Assembly (NCBI GenBank): GCA_905221605.1
Contig: CAJNDS010002389.1
Location: 64,001-124,000, forward strand
Length of the DNA stretch: 60,000 nt
Source: Symbiodinium natans
Lineage: Eukaryota > Sar > Dinophyceae > Suessiales > Symbiodiniaceae
Reading direction: 5' to 3'
Positions 19,561-29,817 of this stretch are shown here, piece by piece; positions within the stretch are counted from its first letter, which is position 1; the number at the start of each line of letters is the position of its first letter. The notes under the pieces are model-generated. The model was not told where the DNA came from and did not search any database. It was given only the letters and a program-made list of their open reading frames with translations. The position numbers and the translations under genes were made by a program.

Positions 19561-19671
19561 CTAAACCCTTAAACCCTTAAACCCTTAAACCCTTAAACCC
19601 TAAACCCTAAACCCTAAACCCAAACTCTTGAACCCTAAATCCTAAACCACAGCCCTTTTCAGCCAAGGCCA

Positions 19672-19733
19672 AGCCTGAGTTCGCAGTGGCAAACTCGATG
19701 GTGACTGGCAGCGTTGCCTTTCCCAAAAGTGCT
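19672..19733 (+). CDS. Exon with canonical splice sites on the plus strand
   Basis: Acceptor CAGCCCTTTTCAG, then a frame reading AKAKPEFAVANSMVTGSV and AFPKSA, then donor GTGCTG|GTAAGAG. GTAAGA is the only fully consensus-like donor in this part of the window. CCCTAAA lies on both sides, at short distance on the left and after the donor on the right. This plus-strand exon among minus-strand ones may mark another gene. Unrecognised. Confidence 0.5.
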
Positions 19734-19973
19734 GGTAAGAGACTGCCCTAAACCCTAAACCCTAAACCCTAAACCCTAAACCCTAAACCCTAAACCCGAT
19801 CCCCAAAAAAAACCACTAAACAGGGCATCTGGGACTTCCGGGTGTTCGTGTATGCGTCGGCAAGCTATACACTACATCGCACGAAGATACGTAGGGTTTG
19901 GACTTGGAGTCTCTGGGCTCAGGGAAAAATAGTCTAGGGTTTAGGGTTTAGGATTTAGGGTTTAGGGTTTAGG

Positions 19974-20073
19974 TTGGGATGTTCCCCCTTCTACAGACAA
20001 TCCTTAGTCGGGACATAGTACCCCTTTTTAGAATCCGGATTACAGACTGCTAGTAGAAGGGGGAGCATCCCAA
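19974..20073. mobile_element. MITE family 3, complete copy
   Basis: Ends TTGGGATGTTCCCCCTTCTA and TAGAAGGGGGAGCATCCCAA. It is 100 bp and non-coding. A TTTAGGG array abuts its left end. Confidence 0.85.
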
Positions 20074-20121
20074 GGTTAAGGGCACACCTCCCCAAAAAAC
20101 TTGCTCAACCCTGATGACATG

Positions 20122-20233
20122 CCTGGTCGCCCAGAAACCACATTAAAATACGGGCACCCTTTTTTGGGGTTGGTTACTTTAAAAGGAAGCCTTGAGCCAA
20201 CAAAAGGGAAAAGGCTACCACTGGGCTACCAAG
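20122..20233. mobile_element. MITE family 4
   Basis: Ends CCTGGTCGCCCAG and CTGGGCTACCAAG. The inside ('acgggcaccctttttt', 'ttggttactttaaaaggaa') is shared with 23830-23940. An open plus frame crosses it but is only the element read through. Confidence 0.8.
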
Positions 20234-20239
20234 CATGTA

Positions 20240-21110
20240 GGCCTATACCCGAACCCCAGCCTCCCTGCAACTACTTAGGTGCGCGGCGCACATCTCGCCG
20301 TGCGTTTTCGTGCAGAGATTGAAAATTAAGATGGCTGGAATTTGCAAAAAATGGTGCTATTTACAAGGTACTCGGCGTCCTGAGAGGTGGGAGCGCGTTA
20401 TAAACGGCACTCTAAGGGGGAAACACGTATTTTAGTGTTTTCGCCTAGGGAATTCACTCCCTTTAAGGAGTTCTGAAATGCCTAAAACTACTTTCCGTTT
20501 TCAAGGATTTTAGGGCTTTCAGGGGTTTAGAGTTTAGGGGCTTAGGGATGTTTTAAGGTGTAGGGCTTTATAGGAAAAGTTGCTTGAGGATTCTGGGGCA
20601 GTAGGATTTCCGGAATCAGGTTTTGGGAAAACCTCAACGCAGAACCTCAAACCCAGAGACCTCGACCCTAAGCCCCACATCCTCAATCCTCAGTCCTAGC
20701 CCTAAACCCTGGGACAAAGCAGAGCCGTAAGTACCCTTAAACCCCCCAAGCCCTATACACCCTAAACCCTAAACCCTAACCCCCCCCAAGCCCATAGGGC
20801 GGATTTAGCAAGTCGGAGGGCTACGGTTTAAGTCTTAGCATCTGCAGAGTTGCCAGAGGCCTAAACCCCGAAGCCCAACATCAAGGCTAAACTCCAAGCC
20901 CCAAACCCTGCAAACTGGAGCACTAAATGACTGAGGACATGCTGGCAAGTTGCAATAGGGGGGGCGGAATTATCCCCCCCCCCCCCACCCCCCCCCAGCC
21001 ACCCCACCCAAGAAACCGAAGGAAACCACGCGGCGAGATACGCGCCGCGCTCCAACTACTTCGTCCACTGCCTCGCACGTTGCCCTGAATTACAGGGCAC
21101 GTAGAACAAA
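20240..21110. other. Low-content segment with poly-C
   Basis: No exon I can support. It contains degenerate CCCTAAA words, a poly-C stretch at about 20975-20997, and CG-rich sequence near 21030-21060 ('ccacgcggcgagatacgcgccgcgc') that might be a further exon fragment. Confidence 0.3.
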
Positions 21111-21116
21111 ATATGC

Positions 21117-21245
21117 CCTAAACCCGAAAACCCTAACCCCTAAGCCCTAAGCCCTACCTAAGCCGTAAGCCCTAAGCCCTAAGCCCTAAGCCCTAAGCCC
21201 TAAACCCTAAACCCTAAACCCTAAACCCTAAACCCTAAACCCTGC
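21117..21245 (-). repeat. Interstitial telomere-type array (CCCTAAA)n
   Basis: About 18 units in two variant blocks, CCCTAAG then CCCTAAA. Confidence 0.95.
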
Positions 21246-21256
21246 CCACACCCCAC

Positions 21257-21349
21257 CAAAGCATGGCTCCTCGGGGACAGGCTGCCGTTGCACGCCTTTC
21301 GCAGCGTCTCCCCAAGAGGCCGCCGATTTGGAGTCGGGATCCATAATGC
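21257..21349 (-). CDS. Exon of unrecognised protein
   Basis: On the minus strand the canonical acceptor GGCTCTTTCAG precedes IMDPDSKSAASWGDAAKGVQ and RQPVPEEPC, with donor GCTTTG|GTGGGG. The upstream intron is a pure TTTAGGG array followed by GCTCTTTCAG. The same ending, GCTCTTCAG after TTTAGGG repeats, is seen at exon 34340-34455, which supports reading both as real acceptors. The segment is hydrophilic. Family not recognised. Confidence 0.6.
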
Positions 21350-21357
21350 CTGAAAGA

Positions 21358-21430
21358 GCCCTAAACCCTAAACCCTAAACCCTAACCCTAAACCCTAAAC
21401 CCTAAACCCTAAACCCTAAACCCTAAACCC
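21358..21430 (-). repeat. Interstitial telomere-type array (CCCTAAA)n
   Basis: About ten units between exon 21257-21349 and the coding stretch 21440-21745. It may be an intron made only of repeat. Confidence 0.95.
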
Positions 21431-21439
21431 TCAAGCCAA

Positions 21440-21745
21440 AAATAATAGAAGGTGTATAGGAGCAATTTAACTTCGAAGTTTCTGGCTTTGCCAACCCCTC
21501 CAAATCGGAGAGAAAGGCCTTGTACCTTACGTTCGCCCTGAATTGAAGGGCGACAGAAAGGTAAGCCATGAATAAACCCAAAGCCGGCCCCCGAAGCCAC
21601 ATCGCTCCAAACCCCTTCACCAAGTCCTGTTCCAAGCACTTTTCAAAGCCCTCCGCCCAAGCCTCCAAGCCGTTTCCCAGGCTCGGAGTCCCGTTTTCAA
21701 GCTTTTCCAAGCAGCTCAAAGGCTCAAAACCCGGGACACAAACCC
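21440..21745 (-). CDS. Long exon, possible membrane segment
   Basis: The minus strand is open for about 100 codons: PLSCLEKLENGTPSLGNGLE, then GFEKCLEQDLVKGF, then GPALGLFMAYLSVALQFRAN. The last piece could be a membrane helix. The frame runs down to about 21440, just before the 73-bp TTTAGGG array (gene strand) that separates it from exon 21257-21349. On the gene strand the order is this exon, repeat intron, then GIMDPDSKS. No family recognised; the exact splice edges are not clear. Confidence 0.5.
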
Positions 21746-22306
21746 TATACACCTTCTATAAACCCTAAATTCTAAACCCTGAACCCTGAACCCTAAACCC
21801 TAAACCCTAAGCCCGAATTGGCTGAGGGCTTTGGGGGCTTGGAGGTAAGGCTTGAGGGGATCGAGTTGCCGAGAGGTTTAGGGGGTTTCAGGTTTACTTC
21901 AGGGTTTCGGGTCCCGAAACCCTAGCCCTAAACCGTAAGCCCTGAACCTTGAACCCTAAACATGGAACATTAAACCCGATAAGGAGGGGGGGGGGGGGGG
22001 GGGCCTGGCGACGGGTGTAGGGTTTAGGGTTTAGGGTTTCGGGTTTAGGGTTAGGGTTTACCTTAGTAAGAAACCCGAAACCCACTTCTTCGTAGGTTCT
22101 TACCAGAAAGCCCCTTATAGGATTTGTAGGGAACCTACAAGAACGTAGGTTTCGGGTTTAAACCCTAAACCCTGAACCCTAAACCCTAGACCCCAGGCCC
22201 TAAACACTTGGCTTTTTGAAGGCGTGCTCCAGTTCTGGGGTTCCGATTCAGCTGTACTCAGCTTTGCAGGTAAGGTAAGGCGACTCAGAAGTGGGCATAA
22301 GGGATT

Positions 22307-22400
22307 AAGGTTTAGGGTTTAGGGTTTAGGGCTTAGGGTTTACGTAGGGTTTAGGGTTTAGGGATTAGGGTTTAGGGTTTAGGGTTTAGGGTTTAGGGTT
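22307..22400 (+). repeat. Interstitial telomere-type array (TTTAGGG)n
   Basis: About twelve units with one inserted 'acgtag'. Confidence 0.9.
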
Positions 22401-22444
22401 GGCCTGCCACCAACCTCAGAATCTCTGAATTCTTAACCCGAAAC

Positions 22445-22515
22445 CGAGTTCGAGGGACCTTGGTCATTCAGAAGTTCCATGAGGTCTTCAAAGTCCCACT
22501 GGCTCACGTCCTGAC
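22445..22515 (-). CDS. Exon of unrecognised protein
   Basis: On the minus strand acceptor CCTAAACCTGGCAG precedes QDVSQWDFEDLMELLNDQGP and SNS, with donor AACTCG|GTTTCGGG. The donor is a one-base variant of GTTTAGGG. An acidic, amphipathic helix-like segment. The preceding intron ends with degenerate CCCTAAA plus GGCAG. No family recognised. Confidence 0.6.
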
Positions 22516-22760
22516 CTGCCAGGTTTAGGCACTAGGGTTTAGGGTTTGGGGTTTAGGGTTTAGGGTTCAGGGTTTGGGGTTTAGGGTTTAGGAAGAGAGC
22601 CTTCCCCTGAGGGTTTAGGTTTTATAGGGCTTCGGGCCAAAGCGGGCAGCATATGAGCGTCCGGGAGGTCGCACGGGTGCAGGTTGGCTGTGTTTGGGGA
22701 TTAGGGCTTAGGGTTTAGGGTTGGGGTTTAGGGTCTAGGGTTTAGGGTTTGGGGTTTAGG

Positions 22761-22915
22761 CCACCCATCCATCCACCCATCCATCCACCTATCCATCCAC
22801 CCATCCATCCACCCATCCATCCACCCATCCATCCACCCATCCATCCACCCATCCACCCATCTTTCCACCCATCTTTCCATCCATCTTTCCATCCATCTTT
22901 CCTTCAATCCAGGTT
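22761..22915 (+). repeat. CATC/CACC tetranucleotide microsatellite
   Basis: Tandem CCATCCAC/CCATCTTT units over 150 bp. The histidine/proline/isoleucine open frame across it is a repeat translation. Confidence 0.9.
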
Positions 22916-22959
22916 TCCCACAAATTGGGGTGGGGGGGGGGGGGGGGGTATCCCGTAGT

Positions 22960-25060
22960 CAGAAGATATACTGTTTGGGTAATAGGAGGTGTCTCCGATT
23001 GGGAAAAGTACCCGACTTGGAGTTACCACGAAAGGCCGCTCTAAAAACGACGTACTTTGGTACCCAAAGCACTACCCCTAAGAGCCCAAACCCATGCTCT
23101 AAGGGGTTTTAGAGTAAGGCACACCTGACCCCAAACCCCAAACCCCAAACCTTAAACCCTACACCCCAAAACCCCAAACCCTAAACCCTAAACCCTAAAC
23201 CCCAAACCCCAAACCCTAAACCCTAAACCCGGGATTAGGGAAGAGCTGCAGCTCTGAACCAAAGACTCTCCGTCCTCCTGCCATTTCAGCGCACACATTG
23301 TACATGTCAGATGGTGCTGCGGCGTGCTGCAAGCAGGCTCTACATCGCGCAGCACATAGACATTGGGTTCGGAGAAGGTAGATACATGGATACATCGAGA
23401 TCAGAAGACACTAATCCCTGCTCTAGTTCAGGCGAGGGTTTATCACTCAGGTTTCTGGGCTGTGAAACTCGAGTTTGGGAGTCTCTCAGTTGTCCAATGG
23501 GGGATCTAAACCATGGTCGACTTCTGGTACCCTAATACGATAAGGGCCCCGAAAAGGGACCAGCGTTTAAACAGCCCCATATAGAGTAGGGTTCTCAGTA
23601 CGAGGATCCCGGCAGGATATCCCACATACGGTACACACACACACACACACTCACCCATACCCTCCCCTTTTTGCCCCGCACCAAAGATAAGGTTTATAGG
23701 GTTTCCGGCTTCATATAAACCCTACGTCATATGGACAGCAAACGCAAGGTGACGTGGATCTACCCAATTCCAGTTGACAGCCTCCAGGCAAAGGATTGAA
23801 AGCCTTTAAGCACAGAAGCTGTTCATAGCCCTGGTAGCCCAGCAACCATTTTAAAATGCGGGTACCCTGTTTTTAGTTGGTTACTTTATAAGGGAACCTT
23901 GAACCGAAACAAGGGGAAACGGTACCGCTGGGCTACCAGGTAGCGGTCTGCGACCGCATGCAGGTATGTTCGCGGGCGAGAGGCCCGGTGGTGCCTCGCC
24001 AAAGCTTCGGCCACCCGAATCTAGGACAGCTAGGGTTTAGGGTTTAGGGTTTAATTAGGGTTTAGGGTTTAATTAGGGTTTAGGGTTTTGGGTTTAGGGT
24101 TTAGGGTTAGTTCTGACGGCTTGGGGTGTAGGGTTTAGGGTTCAAGGCCTCCTATCAGCCGTCCTCCGACGGTCCTTAGAGCCTAAGACGAAGCACTGAA
24201 CAGCAGCGAACACGTTTATTATTGTGTCTCCATAGCGAAAAAACATCACCTAATTGTATACATCTTGATATTATGCTCATGGAGCAGTGCTGCCGTTCAT
24301 TTGCTTGGCATTCCAAACCCTGAACCCTAAACTCTAAACCCTAAGCCCTAAACCCCAAAACCCTGCCCTAACCCAGACCTTTAACCTTGAACCCTTACCC
24401 CTAAGATTCTCCTCGATTTGCATCATCTAAGTGTTCGGCGACACACCCAGGCCTTCGCTCTCGTAGTCCTGCATTAAGCGGATTTTCCGCCCGGCATCCA
24501 GCAGCCACGACTGCTTCTATAGGCCAAAGAGAAACCTAGAACAAACAAAAGTTCCCTTTTTAGTTTAAAGGGGCTGGTAAGGGATGTTTTCTGGTCTGGC
24601 ATTTCGGGTTTAGGGTTTAGGGTTTAGGGCTAGACCCAACAGTAACCCAGGCACAAAAAAAGTGTGACCTTTTTGGTTTAAAGGGGCTGGCTGATACGGG
24701 ATCCTAGATCCTGAAAAAAGACGGAATAGGGGCCCACTCCGGTTTCTATGATAGCACATCATCACTGGGCCAAGGGTTTAGGGTTTAGGGTTTAGGGTTT
24801 AGGGTTTAGGGTTTATATGGGCTTATAAGGTCATCGTCATCATCACTACCTATATACCTTCACCTAGTTGGCTGAAGCGGTCGTGGTCAAAAAGGTCGTT
24901 GCAAGTATAGCTGCAAAAAACATATCTGCGGATGCGCATCTTGAATTCGAACGGGCTTCGCTCCGCTGACCAGCCAGGGGTCAAGCACCAGGATTGCCAA
25001 CTTGCTACAGTCTTCGCAGCGTAAGACACTCAACTCAAAATCATTCAATTCCCTGACTGT
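22960..25060. other. Mixed segment without supported exons
   Basis: Holds short TTTAGGG/CCCTAAA arrays (23130-23230, 24033-24105, 24776-24815), a (CA)8 run at 23635-23650, MITE family 4 and a family 7 copy at 24628-24742. Several frames of 60-75 codons exist, but none has splice edges or recognisable motifs. Confidence 0.4.
23830..23940. mobile_element. MITE family 4
   Basis: Ends CCTGGTAGCCCAG and CTGGGCTACCAGG, a perfect 13-bp inverted repeat. It is 111 bp and non-coding. Confidence 0.85.
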
Positions 25061-25061
25061 C

Positions 25062-25145
25062 TATGTACCTATAGCGTGTATACTTGGGCCTGAAAAGGGG
25101 TTCCCATGTAGAAGCTCTTTAGGGCCCGGTGCATGGACCCTTCGG
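25062..25145. mobile_element. MITE family 2
   Basis: 'tgtacctatagcgtgtatacttgggcc' at the left and 'gggcccggtgcatggacccttcggg' at the right are the two inverted halves. Non-coding. Confidence 0.65.
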
Positions 25146-25577
25146 GACCCAAGGTGTCGGTGCCTGAACCCCGGCGGACAACACCGTCAGCTCTTTCAGA
25201 GCTAAGTTGGAGCCACGATGCCAACATTTCCCGCGGCAGAACGCCGACAAGTAGACCTGCAAATTTCCCCACCTGCTCATGCATGGGTACATGGCTTCAA
25301 GTCCTTCTCAACCCACCTGATGGCTCTGATGTACTTCCTTAGTTGGGATAGTTCTCGGAGATTCCAGTATAGTACCCCAACACAGGTACTAGATAGGAGC
25401 CATGAGGTACAATCGATATCCAAGAAATCAAGGGGCGCGTAATTAGGGCAAAGCAGCACCACTCATGACTCGCATTGGACCATGTGCTTCGGGTATGGAA
25501 AAAGGGCTGTGGGAATACATTTTCAGCCCTAGCACTAGAAACACACAACCTTATTTAGTCTTCCTAAACCCTCACGC

Positions 25578-25679
25578 CAAAGGAGGGGCAGCGACAGCTG
25601 GTGGCTGTTGTTGGGGCTGCTACGAGAGCGGCTGCCTCCATGTGCAGGCGGACAATTTTGCACGCCAACTTCAACGGCC
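25578..25679 (-). CDS. Exon of unrecognised protein
   Basis: On the minus strand acceptor CCCTAAACTTGGACCAAAG precedes PLKLACKIVRLHMEAAALVA and APTTATSCRCPSF, with probable GC donor CTTTG|GCGTGAGGGTTTAGG. About 28 of 39 third positions are G/C against 20 of 38 for the best plus frame. The upstream intron is a long CCCTAAA array on this strand. Unrecognised. Confidence 0.5.
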
Positions 25680-25694
25680 CTTTGGTCCAAGTTT

Positions 25695-25822
25695 AGGGCT
25701 GAGGGTTTAGGGTTTAGGGTTAGGGTTTAGGGTTTAGGGTTTAGGGTTTAGGGTTTAGGGTTTAGGGTTTAGGGTTTAGGGTTTAGGGTTTAGGGTTTAG
25801 GGTTTAGGGTTTAGGGTTTAGC
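25695..25822 (+). repeat. Interstitial telomere-type array (TTTAGGG)n
   Basis: About 18 almost perfect units. On the minus strand it is the 3' end of the intron before exon 25578-25679. Confidence 0.95.
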
Positions 25823-26256
25823 GTTCAGGGCTTGCACAGAGGGGCGCCTCTTATAGCTCAAGAGGAGTTCTGCGGGCCCTACCCGAAAGCTTATAGGTCA
25901 TAAGTCGCCTTCTGATGGGCAGTATAGGTTCAAACCCAAAGCCTCAACCCTACACTCTAGGGTTCAGGGTTTAGCTGCAAGCTTAGCTTTCAGGGTTTGC
26001 CTAAACGCTCCTGCGTAGCGCTTGTTTGGTGTACCATGGGTCCATGTACCCTTTTGTGTATACTTGGGCCCTACATGGACCCTCCTCTAAAACCCTAACC
26101 CTGAACCCTAAAACCCCAAAACCCTTTAAGGCCCAAGTCTTTCCTCACAGGTAATGAACCCCCCACCACCACCTCCCCCCCCCCCCCCCCTCTCAAACCC
26201 TAAATCCCTTTACGGCCCAAGTCTATACCAATATGGGTACAAGAACCCTTTGCTTA

Positions 26257-26356
26257 GGGTAGTTGCATGGGCCTTTGATATGCCTACCCAGTACAAATCG
26301 GGACCATACTTCAGAACCCTTTAGAGGTTAGGGGCCCTATTAAGGGCCCATGAGAC
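26257..26356. mobile_element. MITE family 8
   Basis: Ends TTAGGGTAGTTGCATGGGCC and GGGCCCATGAGACTACCCTA. Inner 'catacttcagaaccctttagagg' recurs near 6590, 17630 and 19510. Non-coding. Confidence 0.75.
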
Positions 26357-26489
26357 TACCCTACTATAGGGACCTGATTTTTTTAGAACAGGGTTTTTGG
26401 CGTTCTTTTAGAATATTTATCAAGGGGACCATAAGGGAAGACGATTAGTAATTAATCCGACCCATATAGTCTAAACCCTAAACCCTAAA

Positions 26490-26615
26490 CCCTAAGGGGC
26501 GTAGGAACACCATCCGAGTTATATGCGACTTGGAATGCCAGGGCCATCATCGGGAACGTCTTTGGCGAGTCGACAGCCGAAGGCACTGCTTGGGCTTCCG
26601 GGGATCAGAGGCGGT
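26490..26615. CDS. Exon-like island, strand undecided
   Basis: Plus frame ELYATWNARAIIGNVFGEST followed by AEGTAWASGD is the most protein-like, with possible donor TTTT|GTTTGGGG. Minus frame PGSPSSAFGCRLAKDVPDDG is also open and would suit the surrounding minus-strand genes. Flanks are CCCTAAA left and TTTAGTG/TTTAGGG right. Unrecognised. Confidence 0.4.
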
Positions 26616-27068
26616 GTTTTGTTTGGGGTTTAGTGTTTAGGGTTTAGGGTTTAGTGTTTAAGGTTTAGGTTTAGACCCATGAGTAACATATTAAGGAAAA
26701 GGGTGCCCTTCTTGGGTTAAAGGAAACCCTGAAAAAGGGAATAAGGGCCTACTCCGGGTCCTAGGGGGGTGTTGCTTTTTGTTAGGTTTCTAGGAAATGA
26801 AAAAACACATTTGTTTAAAACCTGAATATGTTGTCTTAACTTTGTGGTACCCTGTGAGTCTAGTAAAACATCATCCTTGCGTTTAACTAGAGGTAGGGTT
26901 TAGGGTTTAGGGTTTATAGGGTTTAGGGTTTAGGGGTTAGGGGTTAGGGTTTAGGGTTAAGGGTTGAGGATGGAAAGGTGAAGGCTTCCAAATCTGGAGG
27001 GATCTAGGCCTCGACAGTGCCTCACGTCTGCGATCGTCCCAAAATTTCGGGAGAGCACTAAAAAATTG

Positions 27069-27157
27069 CTTATCAGCTCAAGCACCGCACAGGTTTATTG
27101 GGGTTTAGGGTTTAGGGTTTAGGGTTTAGGGTCTTCCTTATCAGCTCAAGCACCGCA
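27069..27157 (+). repeat. TTTAGGG array bracketed by a 21-bp direct duplication
   Basis: The word CTTATCAGCTCAAGCACCGCA occurs at 27069-27089 and again at 27137-27157, with a short TTTAGGG array and a few extra bases in between. The arrangement looks like an insertion with target-site duplication. Confidence 0.85.
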
Positions 27158-27691
27158 ATTGTTTAGGGTTTAGGGTTTAGGATTTCCGGGTTGGCAATCT
27201 CTGCTCGAGGGTCTGATTCTGTGGAGGGAAGACCTGGTGACTCCAGCCTAGACCCCAAAGCCTAAGCATCCTGGACGGTGCCGGGTTGCTTGGGGCTGGT
27301 ATCGGACGAGATTCGGATTCTGGTTGCAGGGAACCCTAAACCCTAAACCCTGAACCCCTAAACCTCAAAGCCCTAGTGTTCAGACACCAGGCCACGCGTA
27401 CGACCCGAGTCGCTGGGCATTCCCCAGATGTCCGACAGGCATGAGAGCTCCTAGGTGTGCGAGGGTTTAGGGTTAAGCATAGGGCTTCGGCGTAGAGCAT
27501 AGAGTAAACGCTGAAGCCTGATCCGTTTCGGGTGAGCCGGGGTTTGTAAGGCCAAACCATACCTAAACCCCAAACCCGATCTCCCCCTCAACCCTAGACC
27601 CTGAACCCTAGACCCTAAATCGCAAACCCTAAACCCTAAACCCTAAACCCTAAACCTTCTTCAAAAACAAATATAATAAATTAAAAAAAAC

Positions 27692-27755
27692 TGAAGGTGT
27701 CATAGGCTCGGGCCCGCTGCAAGGCCACAGCGCCTGCACGCTGGGCTTGCATGAC
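27692..27755 (-). CDS. Exon, alanine/arginine-rich helix segment
   Basis: On the minus strand acceptor CCCTAAACCCACAAG precedes VMQAQRAGAVALQRARAYDT and F, with donor CTTCA|GTTTTTT. GC3 is high. Seven TTTAGGG units in antisense lie just upstream. It is the most downstream piece of the minus-strand set that includes the Mei2-like exons, and it reads in the same direction. Whether it is part of that gene is inferred from order only. Confidence 0.5.
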
Positions 27756-27761
27756 CTTGTG

Positions 27762-27812
27762 GGTTTAGGGTTTAGGGTTTAGGGTTTAGGGTTTAGGGTT
27801 TAGGGTTTAGGG
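27762..27812 (+). repeat. Interstitial telomere-type array (TTTAGGG)n
   Basis: Seven units followed by 150 bp of degenerate TTTCGGG/TTTGGGG words. Confidence 0.95.
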
Positions 27813-28565
27813 TCGAAGGTTTCGGCTTTAGGGTTTCGGGTTTAGGGTTTCGAGTTTTGGGTTTGGGGTTGAGGGTTTCGGGTTCAGGGTTTCGGGTTTA
27901 GGGTTTCCGAGTTTGGGGTTTAGGGTTCAAGGTTCCGGGCTTCGGGTTTTGAGTTTCGGGTTTGGGGTTTAAGGTTTGGGCTTGGAATGTATAGGGCTTA
28001 CAGGGTTTGGTTGTTGTGCTTTAAAAGGGCATAAGGTGTATTTTTTTGGGCGATAGGGATTCTTATTTAGGGTTTTTATTTCGGCGTTTATATGGGCTTG
28101 GATTTGACGCGCAGCTGCATGTTGCTTTAGGGTCTGGGGTGTGTAGGCTCTGCCTCCATATCTTGAAGCAAGGGGAACATTACCAATTATCCAGATGATT
28201 ACTCACCCTGTGTGTTGTTTTGAGTGTTTTTTACAGGGTAACCCTACACCTAAACCCTAAACCCTAATAAGTTACCGGACTTCCGAACCAAACTGGGCTC
28301 TCGCCATATGTCCCGTAAAGTTCGTTCTACGACTCATATCCACAGTTAAGGGTTTAGGGTGTCAGGTTTAGGGTACCCTAAACCCTAAACTCTAAACTCT
28401 AAACCCTAAACCCTAAACCCTAAACCCTGAAGCCTAAAGCCTAGCTCTCTCGGGCCCTTTGCATTTGGTGGTGCTTTAAAGGGCTCTCCCACCTCGGTCC
28501 CATGCACACATTGATCTAACTGCCACTGCCTTTAGTCCTTGGTGCTACTTTCCATTACAGTGAAC

Positions 28566-28660
28566 CCAAAAAAGTTGGAAACCTTTTTGAGGACAATAGT
28601 GCTGGGATTCCCTATACTTTACTCTTAGGGATTGAGGCTATTGAGTTTCCAACTTTTTGG
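28566..28660 (-). mobile_element. MITE family 5, reverse orientation
   Basis: Ends CCAAAAAAGTTGGAAACC and GAGTTTCCAACTTTTTGG, the reverse complement of the copy at 14223-14315 along its whole length. Followed after about a dozen bases by MITE family 2. Confidence 0.85.
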
Positions 28661-28672
28661 CTTCTACTGTGT

Positions 28673-28802
28673 AGGGTCCATGCGCCCATAGAGTACGTAT
28701 ATACTTGGGCCCTAGAAAGCTACTATATAGGAACTATAGGAAGTATAGGAAGCCCTTTTTGAAAGCCAAGTCTATGCCATAATATAGGCACATGGACCCT
28801 CC
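28673..28802. mobile_element. MITE family 2
   Basis: Begins AGGGTCCATGCGCCCATAGA and ends GGCACATGGACCCT; inner 'tatacttgggccc'. Non-coding. Confidence 0.75.
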
Positions 28803-28974
28803 CCTAAACCCGAGACCCTGAAAGCGGGCCCCGAAGACACCACCCAATAACTCAATTTAACCCTGTTTATCGGTACCCCCGCCCCCCCCCCGCCCCCACC
28901 TCCCCCAGCTAAACTCGAAAACCCAAACCGTGAACCCTAAACTTCCAGAAGCTCCCCCTGCCCCCACCCTAACC

Positions 28975-29100
28975 CAACACCTCAAACCCCAAACCCCAAA
29001 CCCCAAACCCCAAACCCCAAACCCCAAACCCCAAACCCTAAACCCTAAACCCTAAACCCGAAACCCTAAACCCTAAACCCAAGTCCAAGCCCTAAACCCT
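28975..29100 (-). repeat. CCCCAAA then CCCTAAA array
   Basis: Eight clean CCCCAAA units followed by CCCTAAA units. On the gene strand it starts the intron after exon 29118-29203. Confidence 0.95.
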
Positions 29101-29117
29101 AATCCCCATTCGACTAC

Positions 29118-29203
29118 GAAGTCGCTCTCATCGACCGGCTCTTGTTCGGGCTGATCGGGCTGCAGTCGTTCGGGTCCAGCGACGATGCCGTCTCGTCCGC
29201 GAC
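29118..29203 (-). CDS. Exon, serine/proline-rich segment
   Basis: On the minus strand acceptor GGCGGCAAG precedes VADETASSLDPNDCSPISPN and KSRSMRAT, with donor ACTTC|GTAGTCG. Low-complexity, phosphorylation-type sequence (SPISP). It follows exon 29715-29810 in the transcript direction. A plus frame (YEVALIDRLLFGLIGLQSFG) is also open and striking, but direction and edges fit the minus set. Likely a linker or tail of the Mei2-like protein. Confidence 0.45.
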
Positions 29204-29386
29204 CTTGCCGCCCCCAAACCTTAAACCCTAAACCCTAAACCCCAAACCCCAAACCCTGAACCCTACTCTTGATTGGGGTCTTCGGGCTCAGCCGCAGTGC
29301 CCCGAAACCTTAAGCCCTAATCCTTAAGCCTAAACCCTAAACCTGGTCCTTAGACCCTATAAACCCATGTTGGGCTCCACTTTCGT

Positions 29387-29486
29387 TGCCCTAAACCCTA
29401 AACCCTAAACCCTAAACCCTAAACCCTAAACCCTAAACCCTAAACCCTAAACCCTAAACTCTAAACCCTAAACCCTAAACCCTAAA
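29387..29486 (-). repeat. Interstitial telomere-type array (CCCTAAA)n
   Basis: About 14 units, nearly perfect. Confidence 0.95.
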
Positions 29487-29714
29487 ACCCCTAAAGCCCC
29501 TACATGCTAAACTGGCCTACTGCAGTCGAGACCCATGAAGGCTCTTGGATCAAGGCAGCGATTCCAACAACCGGTTCATGACAAGGTTTAGAGTTTAGGG
29601 CTTAGGGGATCAGGGGCTTTGGGCTTAGGGTATGCTTCTACACCCTCAGACTCTGAAGGTCAGGTCCTAAACCCTAAACCCTAAACCCCAAACCCCAAAC
29701 CCTAAACCCTAAAC

Positions 29715-29810
29715 CCCAAGAAGCAAGCTGCCTTGAAAGTCTCCAAGACCTGTGGCGACACAAACGGCTTGAGATCCGGGTTCTTGATGCGGGCCATTCG
29801 GAGTCCGCAC
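29715..29810 (-). CDS. Exon, likely C-terminal part of the Mei2-like protein
   Basis: On the minus strand acceptor CCCTAAACCCCCCAG precedes LRMARIKNPDLKPFVSPQVL and ETFKAACF, with donor CTTGGG|GTTTAGGG. Both splice edges come from telomere-type repeat. Mei2-like domains are often followed by a short conserved tail; here the order after the exon carrying VVQGLQANMKKW fits such a tail. The assignment rests on order and strand, and the join to the previous exon is not in perfect phase with the edges I can propose. Confidence 0.55.
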
Positions 29811-29817
29811 CTGGGGG

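Noticed and set aside
29105-29215. Plus-strand exon YEVALIDRLLFG
   Set aside because: Attractive sequence, but it opposes the minus-strand gene that has exons on both sides, and the minus frame has good acceptor and donor sites.
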